DNA of 64,000 nucleotides from Neospora caninum Liverpool (taxonomy: Eukaryota > Apicomplexa > Conoidasida > Eucoccidiorida > Sarcocystidae): NCBI RefSeq assembly GCF_000208865.1, contig NC_018394.1, positions 4,715,797 to 4,779,796 of the forward strand, written 5' to 3'. Positions 49,485 to 61,274 of the stretch are shown here, one piece after another. The notes beneath the pieces are model-generated. The model was not told the DNA's origin. It searched no databases and saw only the letters and a program-made list of their open reading frames with translations. Each line of letters starts with the position of its first letter. Within the stretch, counting starts at the first letter, position 1. The translations under genes were made by a program, and so were the position numbers.

Positions 49485-51864
49485 GAGTGAGGACGCATCG
49501 AAAGCCAGAAGTGCTTTCAGGCGACAGTTCTCAGCGGTCTTTATTTGCGGGAAAGCTCTGTTTTCCTCAAAATAGATTTTGCGCGTTTTACAGCTCTGTA
49601 TTTGTCGGATAGCGCAGTGAAGCAAAACGCGTCTGCTGCTGGGGCGAGACATGGAGACGCCTTCAGTAAGTTGGTCAGAGGCCACACACATACAACCACA
49701 CAGCACCCACGTTGTCTTTCTCCGGCTGTGACTTCGTCAGACGGCGACAAAAAGTATAGGTGGTTGACGGCTCGCCTGTGCTTTGTTGCTCACCTGACGC
49801 CAGCCGTGGGACTATTTTTGTCTCTATGTGTAGAAATGCTCTGCCCGTTGAGCGGCGAGGTTTTGATAGGTTTTGAATCCGCTCGAAGGATGTGTTTTGT
49901 TGTGCAAGAGGTGGGAACCGTTGTTTTGATTTCAAAGCACCAAAACGATTGAGATTTGAATTATCTGTGTTCCTTTGCACACCAACGAAGTCAGGTTAGG
50001 TTTTTTCGACGTACCGTCCAGTTCTAGGTTCCACGTGTCGCTTCAAGACCAAGCGAGGGAAGAGGGGAGTCTTCGTGTGGCCGGGTTCACATCGTCTTTT
50101 ATTATCCGGTGTTGTCTCGTGAGACAGCCAAAACGTGAAACTAAACGACAATGACATATATGCAAGAGACCGCCTCGCGCACAAGGCCTCTCTCTGGCTT
50201 TTTCCCGCACGCGATGCTCCCCTGACTCAGCGTGGACACGCGATGAGCCGATTCCGTGACAAGCGAGACACTGAAGAAAGCGACTTCGCGCCGCAGCGCT
50301 GCTAGCGCCAGTCTTTCCTGAGTGATTCTGACGCCAGAGTAGGCAGGAAGTGACGCCGATCTCCCGGCCTCTCTGCTTCGAATTGTGGAGAACGTCACAG
50401 CAAATCGAAGTGACGTGTGCGCGTGATCTCTGACCTTCCCTTTCGACTGTTTCCGCGGCTTCGACTCCGAAAAAACGCGTCCGGCGGCCGCATTTGCGTA
50501 ATATATGGATCACTGTTATCACTCGTATTAACAGCTTGGCCGCTTCGCCGCTCTTCACGCCTGGCGCTCCGCTCTGTGTACTACGTAGGTGCTGCAGATG
50601 CGAGGGCAGTTCGGAAAGGAAGGCGACCCGAGAGGAAGGCGGCGCATGAGCGGAAACCGAGTTACGATCTCGCTCTTTCTACCCGGGGTCGGTTCCGCAC
50701 CGGAGAGCCCCGGGCGTGGGACACAGTCAGCTCCGATAAAAGTTAAGGAAGAGAAAGGCCTACCGACGCAGGGAAACCGTGCCGATAGTGCGTGTGTGTC
50801 GTGTGCTCCACGTTGTGAAAGGGTGCGCCGCTGCTTGTGCTGGGGGGGTTTCGAAGTTCGTGGAAGTTGGTGCGCGCGTTCTCTTATACACACTGGGACG
50901 AGAGCTAGGCTCGTGCACGGCGCGACGAACACGCCACAAACTGACACAGAATCGTTTCGCAAGCATTGGAAGTTGTGCGCGCTCGGTCAAGCACGGAAGG
51001 TGGATAGCCGCGGCCACTGGAGACGGCACACCAGCTGCAAATCGCGCTGTGGACGCCTGCGGGAAGATTCTCCTGTCTGCAGCAAACAACGGTTTTTGCG
51101 CGGCAAAGCGAAGGGTGCCGGCAAAAAGGAACCCCCTTGGAAACGCGCCCCTACGATTGCTCCACATGCATGTGTTACAAGAACTGAAATTTTGAGAGGT
51201 TTAAAGAAAGCCGGGAACGGGGAAAGGAGGAGACGCCCACACACACACACTCAAGACACTGTTCGCGACACATCTTGAGGCGCTCACGGCAAAAAGAAGG
51301 CGACGTGCTCGCCCGACTCTGTGCCCCCAGAAAATCGCGTCGCAAGCCTTGCCTCCCCCAGCGGAGCCACCCACACCCGAGCCGACCTCTGCGTCGGGCC
51401 GGTGATGACAAGCCCTCTGCAGGCCGAGCGAGGGACACGGGAACGTGCCTTCCTCACATTTTTGTCTGAAACCTCGATAGCGAAACGCACCCTGCTGTCT
51501 GTGTTCACAGACGTCTGTTCGTCCCTTCAGTCAGCTCTTGACCAAGCAGCGGCCAATCTTTCTCCGTTGCTCCAGCGGTCTTCCAAAAAGCCTTGAAAGA
51601 AAAGCGTTTCCTCACTATCCACACGAAACGCAAAACCGAAACACAGACCTCTTCGCTTGTCAGAACTCTTTGTGTTCACGGCTGCCTCGTTGTTTCTCCA
51701 ATTGACACGTAAGCTGCTTCCCTAGACGCAGTCGGCGTCTCGACGAAGCAAAGTGCCGCAAACAGAAAACGGCGAAAACGCCTTCACAGGGGACCCTAGC
51801 AGCATCGCCATTCTGCAGGCGTCGAGTTTTACCAAGGAAAAGAGCCTCCTGCCTCAGGGATTCT
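49485..51864. other. Convergent intergenic region
   Basis: A 2.4-kb spacer between the 3' ends of the phosphodiesterase (+) and the ArfGAP gene (-). It probably holds both 3' UTRs. An Arg/Cys-rich frame of 229 codons at 50589-51278 has no family features. Confidence 0.5.
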
Positions 51865-54800
51865 TTACCATAAAGACGTGTTGTACGGGTTCCCTCCCGC
51901 GCCGCCTCCGGGTCTCGCGGCGTTCGTAAGGGTCATCGGTCTGCAGGAAAGAAACACCGGCAACCAGTGGCAAAAAGGAGATTGGATGCGTGAAAAAGCA
52001 AAGACAGAATTGTCCAACAGAAGCCAAGATGGGGGCCAGCGCGCACGCCCCTCCTGCCACATTCGGATGTGCCCCGTTTCATCTTCTACAGATCGGTTCG
52101 GTCGCATCAAGAGACACTTTCACATGCTACGGCAGCTGCCACGCGCCTCCCGCTCATGTCGTACGACTGTGTGGTATCGAGGCCGGTCGAAAAGCGAATC
52201 CAGAACCCCCTCGGTTTCGTTTTTCTCGCCTGTTCGCCAAGTGACGAGGAAGGTGACTGCCTTAAAAAACCCCTCTGCGTCTCCCGTTCCTCTCATGTGT
52301 TCACCCGCGTTTCACCAAGGGAACCATTATTCACGCATACGCCCCCTGAAACTCCCGGTCCCGTAAGCATCTCCCACAAGTACACACGAAGCTCTTCTGA
52401 ACGTTAGAGGCCTCCCTTCCAGACCTCCAGCGTGGCTCAACTCCCATTGTCTACAGGCACGCCTCCTCGGTAAACGCACGTGCATGCAGTCCTCAACTCC
52501 TATCCTCTTTCCATATTTCCCATCAGCGCCTCCCCCCCCTCCCCTCCTCCTCTCTCCCCACCGGTGATTCGGTAGTATTTGTGCCATCCCTTCTTCATCT
52601 AGGTTTTTTATGATCTGGTTTTTCCAGCTTTTTCGCTGTCCTGGTACGGACCGTTGCGGCGCTGCCATGCCCATGCTGGTGAACGGGTTCGGGGTTCCTC
52701 CAGGCGTTCCAGATCCCAGGCTCATCATTCCGCCTGCGGGAGGGCGCATATGCGGCGGCTGTTGCGGCGCGAACCCGAGGCCGCTCGCTCCGAACACGCC
52801 TGCGTCTGCGAAGCCGCCGCCCCCAGTCGCGGGTTTCTGCACAGACAGGAAAGGATTCATCGTCGCGCCTCCCATCCCGGGGAGGCACGAGGCGAAGGGC
52901 GAAGGCGCCGGCTGGCCGACCGGCTGCGGGGCTGTCCCCATGGCGAGGAACGGGTTCATGCCTCGCTGTCCTGGCTGCTGCGTCGCAGTCCCGGGGAACG
53001 ACAGCGGGGAGGCGGCGCGCAGCCCGCCGGCGCCTGCGGCGCCAGGCATGAAGTTAGGAGTCTGTCCCACCATGTTTGGGGGCTGGGGGACCGGCATGGA
53101 CCCGGGGAACGCGCTGCCGTCTCGCCCCGCAGGCCCCGTCGAGCCAGCAAACTGACGCATCATCGCCTGCTGGTATTGCTGGGGAGTGAGGAACGGCTGT
53201 CCTACCCACGCCTGCGAACTCGGCGCGCCCTGCGACGCCCCCAGGAAGACCGGACTCCCCATGCCGACCATGCCTGGAAACTGGAAACTCTGGCCGAACG
53301 GCGCTTGCGCCGGCGACGGCGTCAGACCCAGCATGCCTGCCGGGGAAGTCCCCATGCCTCCGCCGACCTGCGGGTGCGCGCGCGCGGCAACCCCCGCACT
53401 GGACGGAAACCCCGCGCCCCAAGACGCCGCCTGGGTGTCCCCCTGGTTGCCGCCCTGACCGCCCCAACTCGCGTTGCTAGCGACTTCGAAGGTATCGAAG
53501 GGATCGCCGCGATGCGACGAGCTGCGATACTGCCGAGGAGACCTCCCCGACGCCCGGGGCATCGAGCGACTGCGCCGTGGAGGCAGAGGAGAATCCTGGA
53601 AAGCACCAAAGAGACGGACAGCCGACCCCCCAGACAGCGCCTTCAAAACGTGTGCACGCCTCAATGCAGAGCTCGCGGAGCGCCCAACGGCCACAATACA
53701 AACAGCCTTCCTGGTCATCATGACGCCCCATAAAGCTCCGAAGCCACAGAACAAAACCGTAAACACGGGATGTATAAATACATATATATATATATATATA
53801 TGTGCATACTACAGCCCCACGTCTTCCGTGCGTATGTGGCAAAATGGCCGGACACCAGAACTTTGCTCATCTCGCATGCTGAGGTCCCTTTCTAAAGCGT
53901 GTAGGCGACTGCTTGTCGGCTAGCCGTCGTTTTTTTCGCGTCCTCGAGAAAGCGTACATCTCCAGAGTCGGATTCGCTTCCTTCGGAGAGGTCCGGGACA
54001 GGCGGCCGGTGGCCGCTGCGCCTCTCCACGCGGCGGTCGCTCCTGCGCGCGCCGCCGCTTCCGGAAGTTCCGCTTCGGGAGAAAGAAGTTGACGAGCGGC
54101 CTCGATGCGCGTTGGACCTGAAGAGAGAAAGCCATTCATCGCGCCCACAACATGCAAGCTGCGTTTACCCCGAGTTTCTCCGTTTCCACCGCCGACGCGC
54201 AGCCGATTCCAACTATGGACCGCCCTTACAGACTCGCCACTCGCCTCAGAAGCATCTCACGCTGGTTTCCGTACCACGCCCCTCGCGCCACACAACACTT
54301 TCTCCTAAACAGATGAGACACTAATCTATCCTATATCCATGTATCAAAAGATAGATACATGCAAACATATATATATATATATATATATATAAATATAAAA
54401 AAAAGGGGTGTGGAACAGATGGAAGTAGGGGGGCGGGCACAACCCTGCGTAGTCAGTCCATTTTTTGCACGGACAGCTCCATCTGGGGTCTTTGTCTTGC
54501 TGGCCCTCTTCCCTTTTCAGACTTTGTCTGATTTCGGATGCGTTCGATTGTATCTGCTAGTCTGGTTTCGGATTCGTTCGATTGTATCTGCTACGCGTGG
54601 TTCATCGGGATACACAAACCGACCCGCTACAGTCTCCACTGTTCGGGCCCTAGTCAAGGGAAGTGAAATCCCTCTTTCCTGTTGAATTTGTCTGGCCGCG
54701 TCACCTTCACGAGCGCACGCAAGTCGCCAGCCTTCACAGGATTGTGGATTACCCACGAACACCTTTTCCGCGCAGGGAGAAAAGACCTGTGGCTTACCTG

Positions 54801-55538
54801 TCGAACCGCGCGTAAAGCTTGTTGACTTCAAAAGAAGAGAATCGGTCTTCGCCGATCCTCTTCACCGAGCTTTTTCCGGCGCAGCAACTCGAACAGAGGA
54901 ACTCGTACCTCGAGACGTCAACCGCCGAGACACCCTGGACACAGCCACACACGAGAGCGAGAAAAAAAAACGCTCAGGCGACTGCACGACGCGATTCTGC
55001 ACGCCCCGTTTCTCCTTCGCCATTCGCTTGATGTGGGGTGCACACCGCCGTCGGCTTCCTCTCTGTCGTTTTCGATTTTCGCAAACTCCGTGGTCCTCTG
55101 AACAGCGAGGCCGTCCACGCGGAAACGCCGTGCTCCTGCTGACCCCATGGATTCTCCTCTGCCTCTCTCTCTTCTCTGTTCCGCGTACGCTGCCTGCGCT
55201 TCTTCCTCGGCATTCTTCGCCCTTGCTGGCGTATCCCCCGCTGCTGGTATTTCTGTGTCATTGCCACGAGTTTTCTTTGCGCCTTCTCCCTCTCTAACCC
55301 TCCAAGCTCACTCCACAGCCTGTCTCGTGTCTTTGGCGAGCCTGTATGAACCCGCGGAGTCTGTTCTTCTCTTTGCGGCGCTGACGAAAACGATCAAACG
55401 ACTTACCCCGCGGCCGCAGTTCGCGCACCGGTCGCTTTTGTTGACGAGAAAATACAACTTCTCCAAGTTGACGGCATCCTCGTACTCGGACTTGGACAGC
55501 CCGATGTCTGCTGGCGAAGACGATGAACGGTACGGCAT
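51865..55538 (-). CDS. AGFG/HRB-like ArfGAP-domain protein with NPF motifs
   Basis: Minus-strand exons 55407-55538, 54798-54934, 53958-54117, 52562-53595 and 51865-51940 join in phase to 512 residues. Residues 1-90 form an ArfGAP-type zinc module: Cys38, Cys41, Cys58 and Cys61 give C-x2-C-x16-C-x2-C (DRCANCGRG then YEFLCSSC), followed by SVKRIGEDRFSSFEVNKLY, which parallels the AGFG1 segment after its zinc finger. The arginine finger of active ArfGAPs is not evident, so GAP activity is doubtful. A Ser/Arg-rich linker follows, then a long Gly/Pro/Met/Gln-rich tail with three NPF motifs (MNPFLAMG, MNPFLSVQ, PNPFTSMG) and a terminal NPY. NPF motifs bind EH domains of Eps15-type endocytic adaptors, so a role in vesicle coat recruitment is inferred. 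Converges with the phosphodiesterase; divergent from DENR. Confidence 0.8.
53782..53801. repeat. AT microsatellite in an ArfGAP intron
   Basis: About ten AT units between exons 3 and 4 of the minus-strand gene. Confidence 0.88.
54367..54390. repeat. AT microsatellite in an ArfGAP intron
   Basis: About twelve AT units between exons 2 and 3 of the minus-strand gene. Confidence 0.88.
54527..54594. repeat. 34-bp tandem duplication in an ArfGAP intron
   Basis: Two adjacent 34-base units, each ending TTCGATTGTATCTGCTA plus one base, differ at about three positions. No function is apparent. Confidence 0.88.
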
Positions 55539-56109
55539 CGTGGCGTGGCCCAGCAGAGAGTTTTGAAACAAGAGCGGCGGGGATAGAAACGAAGAGCACG
55601 AAAACGCCGCACGCGCGACGCAGCGAGACGAAGCTGAGAGACGACCGCGAGGAAGAAGGACGTAAGTCCGAGTCGAAGGCACCGACGACGGCGCGTTGAA
55701 AAGATGGGAAAAGAGTTTCCTGGAAGGCCTTGCGAAACAAAAATGTGGGGGGACGGGGACACGAGCAGCAACGGTGAGCGCACTGAGCGTGCGTTGGAAA
55801 CCACAGCCACAGGGATTCTTCGGGGCAAAAGGAACGGCAGACGACCTGTGAAAAGGAGGCAGACCGCACTCCACGAATACATCGCTAGATCCCGCGAGTA
55901 AAAACAGACTTTAGGCTCGCGACACAACAGAGGCGGAGATGCAAACGGGAACTTTAATCTTCGGGGCAACCGTTAAAGATCGCACACACAAATATGAATT
56001 GCATTCGACAAATGCTTGTGTTCGTACTCAATACCAAATACTCACAACCACAGAATCACAGAGATTCACTCGAAGACACGTACGCGGTTGAATGCCCATG
56101 CATCTACAG

Positions 56110-56145
56110 ATATATATATATATATATATACATACATACATACAC
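56110..56145. repeat. TA and CATA microsatellite
   Basis: A TA run is followed by four CATA units. Confidence 0.88.
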
Positions 56146-57609
56146 GCGTAAGCAAATGAACGAATGTCGGGTGTGCATGCACCTGTAAAGTATGTGATCG
56201 TATTTTATGCACGGAGGATCTGGTTAGTGTTTGCGCGTCCCCTCTCCCCGCCGACAGGGCAGTCTCCCCGTACGAGGCTTGTCGCCAACCTCTCGGGCAT
56301 TCCGACCAGGATTGTTTCCTTCGAAAACCGTTGGGAAGAGGATTTTTTCCGGCGAAAGAGACGCGCAAGGGGGTCACATAAACAGGCGAGAACGTTGACG
56401 GAGAGAGTGTGCCGGTGAATCGAGGCTGGTGCGGACGGAGGTGAGCATCGAAAGGCTCGGTCTCAGACAGTTCGCCGCGTTCGAAGGATCCAGTTTGTTT
56501 TCCACTTTCGACGGAAAGAACGGCGCAGAGAGCAGAGGAAAGACGTTGTTTTTGAGAAAGCCGCCAGACTGCGCAGCCGAAACAGACGACTGCAGAGACA
56601 AAAGCCGCCAGCGATATATCGCTGTATCTCCAGGGTTTCTTCCTGTTCGCTCGCCTCCCCTGTTTTTTGCTCGTGTCGCGAGAGGAGAACGAGTCGAAAA
56701 AACCGCAGAGAGAGAGGCGTTCAGAGACGAGCTTGGCGAAGAATCCCGGGATTGTTCGGTCCTCCTGGCGGCGGAAAAACGCTCCGGTGAGGAAAGGCGG
56801 CAGCTACGTCCTTTAAGTTCCAACTGGAGGAAGGCAACAGACGGATCTCCTGGTGGAGAAGTTCTGAGAAACCGGCGACGGTGAGCAAAAGAGAGCAACG
56901 GCGCCTGGCATTCAGTCTTTGTCGCGTTCGCTTGTTCGCGCTGAGAGCCCCGCTCTACTCGAAGGCTTCTGCCTAGACGAAACTGTGCTCCTTTTCCCGG
57001 GTTTTTATCTCCGGCAAAGCGAAAGCGTGGACACAAAAAGCCATAGTTCTTGAAAAAAGAACGGTGGAGCCGCAGAAACCTTCGAGAAAGAATGGCGAAG
57101 AATGGCACGGGGAAGGCCTCGCCATAGAAAGGAGAGTCGCTTTTTAATCTCCCGGATGTAAGCCGGAAAGTCGCTCGAGAGGGAGCGCACAGTTGTGCAC
57201 ACCCCGGTAGAGAGCGACGCTTGAGCTCTGCCGATGTCGAGTCGGTGGATTCGAGAGAGAGAATGCGCAAAGAAACGTTCACAAGGTCACGGACGGCAGA
57301 GCGCCTTAGAAAAGCCCTCGGTTCGCAGTTGCACTGGCGATAGACGCGAAAAATCCGCGAAAAAGCGGCCGAAAAGCGCCGGCCGAGCAGTCACTGTCAC
57401 TTTGCTGTTTTGCGCACGACAGGCGACCTTTCACTTTTTTGCGAAAAGCGGGGGCGCTACCACACCTTTGTGAACGGCAGAACTTGTGGAGCGTTCTCTT
57501 CGAGGTTTTCGTTTTCTTTCTGACTCGCCTGCGTCACGACGCGGAGATTCTCCTCGGGAAACGTGCGCAAAAAGCACACCCAGTGGACGTTTGCTTCGAC
57601 GCAATCGCC

Positions 57610-57624
57610 GGGGGGGGGGGGGGG
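57610..57624 (+). repeat. Poly-G tract, 15 bases
   Basis: An uninterrupted run of 15 G, about 500 bases upstream of the DENR start codon. Confidence 0.9.
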
Positions 57625-58123
57625 CGGCCCTGAGGAGGGACTCTGCAGTGAGAAATCTCCGTTTGTTTGCTCCTGGTTGTCCTTCTCTCTCTGCCTCCCA
57701 CGACTTGTACTGAATTTTCTCGCCTTTCCAGATTCTCCAGAGGTCCTCGCACTCTCCGTGGCTTCCGTGTATATTCCTCGTCACGTCCGGTCTCGTTATC
57801 CCAGGACACTCTTCCGCAGCCGCCGGAACGAAAGAAATGCGCGCGTCCTCCAAACGCGTGGGTCGGAAGAGCACACCACTTCGATTCCCCAAAAACTCGA
57901 CGCCCATGTGAATGCAGTTGTAACCTAAAAGTGTGTCGTACAGGCGTGCATGCCTACATCCATCTTGTATCACACCTACGTAGGTGTTCACGCAGACCTT
58001 GTTCGTCGATGTAAGTCTGCGCGTTCGTACCTGAACGCCCGAAGTTTTGCGCTCTCTGTCTGCGGAGCGTGTGTGTCTCCTGGTGCGTGGCGCGAGTGCG
58101 AAAAACTTATCTCCCCCCTCACA

Positions 58124-61100
58124 ATGACAGACGTGGAACAGCCACCGAGCGACTCGTCCTCGGAGGCAGAACAGCCCTCTCGCAGGCAGCTGCGCCAGGC
58201 TCAGAAGAGGGACCAGCAGGAAGCTCAGAGAGGAAAGAAGAAGGGAAAGAACGCGGGAAAACAGGCCGAAGCGGCGAAAACGGAACATGACGATGGAGAC
58301 ACCGCAAAGTGCGGCGGAGCTGAAGGAGGCGGGAGGGCGCAGGACCCGGGACGAAATACGCAAACGGACTCCGCCTGGGAACACGACAAACAGCCGCCGA
58401 TAACGGGGCCGAGCCCAGTCGTGTATTGCGGAGGTGAGACAGCGCGGACGGCTCGGAATAACGGCCGGCGGGGAAGGCGCCGGACCGAGGAACCGCAACG
58501 GAGCATGCGGCGTTTCTCGTGTCCGGTCGGTGACGCAAAACGAAGAGATCGTTTCCTGTCGACCGTGGAAAAGGAGCGAGGAAGCAGCGGCGCCGGGAAC
58601 TTGGCAGACACGCAGAAACCCGCAGTTGTCGATACAGGATATGTATTATAAAGATATCGTGTGTTCTTCGTATAGTGCGGTCTTCACATTTTTTCGGGTG
58701 GGTCTTCTCTCTCGCGCCTTTCTTTTTTGAGGCCTGTTGCTCTGCACCCGCTTGGCAAGCTGCCTCTCCGTGTGCTCTCTTCACTTCCGTCCCATCTGGT
58801 TCTCTGCAGTTTGCGGCGGACCGCCAGACTTCTGCGAGTTCGGCAGCCAGTGGCCGGAGTGCGAAGCGTGGATCGCTAAGAACCACGCGGAGCTCCTCCC
58901 TTTCTGCTGTCCCGCCGGCGCTTCGCAAGGCGCGGAAAACGGAGACAAAACCGCGGCTGCCGACGAGCTCGCCGAGTGCATGCAGCAGTTGACTGTGGAC
59001 GGCGACGCGGAGAAGGACGCGAAGAAGGGCGGCAAGAAGAAAGCCGCAAAGCCAGTAAGCAAAAGCAGCAAAAGATCCCCCGGGCGCTGCAGGAGGCGCA
59101 GACTGCACAGGCTGTTTGCCCAGGACCGCCCTCGAGACACTCCGGTGCGACGGGGAGTCCGCCGCCGTGAGGAGAGCGTCGGCCCCGTCCGGGAAGAACT
59201 TTTGACAGAGTCCCCGTCCACAGTGCTTCGCCTCTTCGGAGGGCTGTGGTCGGCCTGTTTATATTTATGGCAGTGGGATTGGTGATGGTCTATGTATCGT
59301 TGCACGCATTTTCGAGGCGGGGGGGGAGGGGGGGGGGTGGAAGGAACCTTCACACGCCACCAGGAAGCGCAGTTCTCAGAGGCCACGCCGACGGTTTGGA
59401 GGCGGTCCACGCCAGTTCGCGGCCGTACCCGGGCGTTGACCAGAATCCGAGAGGACCCGCTGGGCAGCGCACCACACCTCCGCAGGCTTTCGACGTTCCA
59501 CGCATTCGCGCGTGGTTGGTCTTCCCAGCATGAAGAAACGTTTTTTGTTCTTCTGGACGCGGTGCGCGGACAGTCGGCGCCGCCTCCTATCTCGAGACGG
59601 CGAGCGCTGGTGCCGAAAGGAGCTCGGGTGTCTACTGGTGAGGGCCTTCCGTTGAATGCAGAAATCGACGAGGCCTCGCGACGCCTGGCCGCGAAGCACA
59701 GACGGACATCTAGCAGTGATGCTGGCAAGTCGCGCGTAATGCCCGCGCCCCCGTCGGACACGGTTCGTGGCGAACGCCCTGCGGCGAGTTGACTCTTTTT
59801 TGTTTGCGCTGCGGCTCTTCTGTCTTCAGAACGTCGTCACGATTCAGCGCCAAAGCCGGTCGAAACGGAAGACTGCTACCGTCATTACGGGTCTGGATCT
59901 TTTCGGTGAGGTTCACAAAAGAAGAATCAGCCACGTGACTTGTATATATCTACAGGCGGGATTTTCGTGTGCGTTTTGCTCATCGGCAGGCATGCACGTT
60001 CACCAAGACACAGAGACACCTGGATAGGTGCGACCGTGTGGACCCAGGTTTTTCTGTACAAACTTGGCGTTCTAGCTGTCGGTGTGCGTTGGTGTCCGCC
60101 GCGCTGGTCTCTGGCTGTTCGTCTACCTGTGCGCGAATTGCATATCTACCCTAGGCCGATACAACTCTACGTCCATGCATGCATTTATATGGATGCACAC
60201 GCCCATATGTATCGATAAATTACTATAGTTGGGTGTGCGACTGGCGATCTGTCTCTCCGTGTACGACTGCACAATGCCTATGCGAGAATGTGAGGCGAGG
60301 ACGAGAGAAATGTTGACGCACACGACGGGTGCGGTAACTGCAATCATGCTTCCGCTTCTTCCCAGGAGTCAAACTTGATAAGGCTGCAAAGCTCTTCTCC
60401 AAGCAGTATGCCTGTGGAGCGTCTGTGTCGAAAGGCGTTCCCGGGCAACCGCAACAGGTTGAAGTCCAGGTACGTGGAGAGAGGCTCTATCCGCGTCTTC
60501 GTTGTTTTTCCAAGTGGAGAGGCATTGTCAGCGTTTTCATTTTTCACATTCTCTGTCCCTTCTGAAGGGCGCGGCCTAGCAACGAAGCGAGAGTCGGCAC
60601 TCGGCGTCCCGCTCGGTACCCAGAGACTCAGAGACTGCGGCGCACTGGCGCTCGGTAACGCGGGGGAAGGGAAAGATGGCCTTTAAGCTGCCGCCTCTTT
60701 TCGCTTCTTTCACGGCGCGTACTGCGTCAAACCTTCCGTATGTACCTGCATGCTCAGATGTGGATTTACACGTATCCGTATCTGCATCTCTATACGCTCG
60801 GTCTCGTCTACAGTGCTGCTGGCGGGGAAGGGAACGCCGTTCGCACGGTGTGCACGGCGGCACAGTTGCTGGTGTGTGTCGGTTTGCAAGCATCCTCTCG
60901 AGGTCGAGTGGGCCCTAGCCTGCAGCCGACCAGACGGTTCGGTGTGCGGACGCAGACCTCGTAGAAGCTTTTGCGCTGAACGCCGCCAGCACGCCAGAAA
61001 CCTGTGCGGAGGTGCTCCGCCGGGGGTCACAGTTGTGGAACACATTCAGAGGAAACTGCAAAGGTGTTCGCCAGCCGCGGCACGGAAGTGTTGAAAGTGC

Positions 61101-61274
61101 CGATGGCTTGGCAACTCACTGGCGGTGAGCTCTTGGCAATGGGTCTGAATGACTGGAAGCTTGCGTCGTCTGCGCGCGTTTCTTCAGGGCGATGTTGAGG
61201 AGGAAGTTGCCGAGTTGATTCAAGAAACCTTTGAAATTCCAGAAGAGAGCATCCAACTTCTCCCGCCGAAATAA
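58124..61274 (+). CDS. DENR: Density-regulated protein DENR, translation re-initiation factor
   Basis: Exons 58124-58433, 58810-59054, 59830-59905, 60366-60469 and 61188-61274 join in phase to 273 residues. DENR works with MCTS1 on the 40S subunit to evict deacylated tRNA and allow re-initiation. Seen: the N-terminal zinc-binding region VVYCGVCGGPPDFCEFG followed by WPECEAWI, split by intron 1. An acidic and Lys-rich linker follows. The SUI1-like domain spans exons 3-5: VVTIQRQSRSKRK, VITGLDLFGVKLDKAAKLF, QYACGASVSKG, then QGDVEEEVAELIQETF. The N-terminal tail of about 95 residues (Gln/Lys/Glu-rich) is longer than in animals, where the whole protein is about 200 residues. ATG 58124 is in context CACAATGA. 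Family and exon order are secure. Confidence 0.95.

Larger units (their letters stand above)
55539..58123. other. Divergent promoter region of ArfGAP and DENR genes
   Basis: A 2.6-kb spacer between two divergent starts. It contains an AT/CATA microsatellite (56110-56145) and a 15-base G run (57610-57624). A 302-codon minus-strand frame at 56374-57282 is open but Ser/Arg-rich and featureless. Confidence 0.5.

Noticed and set aside
50589..51278. 229-codon plus-strand frame
   Set aside because: Basic, Cys/Arg-rich composition without motif; sits in the 3' flanks of two convergent genes.
56374..57282. 302-codon minus-strand open frame
   Set aside because: Ser/Arg/Leu-rich, no motif, lies in the spacer between two divergent starts, and overlaps a long plus-strand frame.
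57431..59108. Long minus-strand frames (355 and 329 codons) opposite DENR
   Set aside because: They are antisense to confirmed DENR exons 1-2 and mirror their codon pattern.
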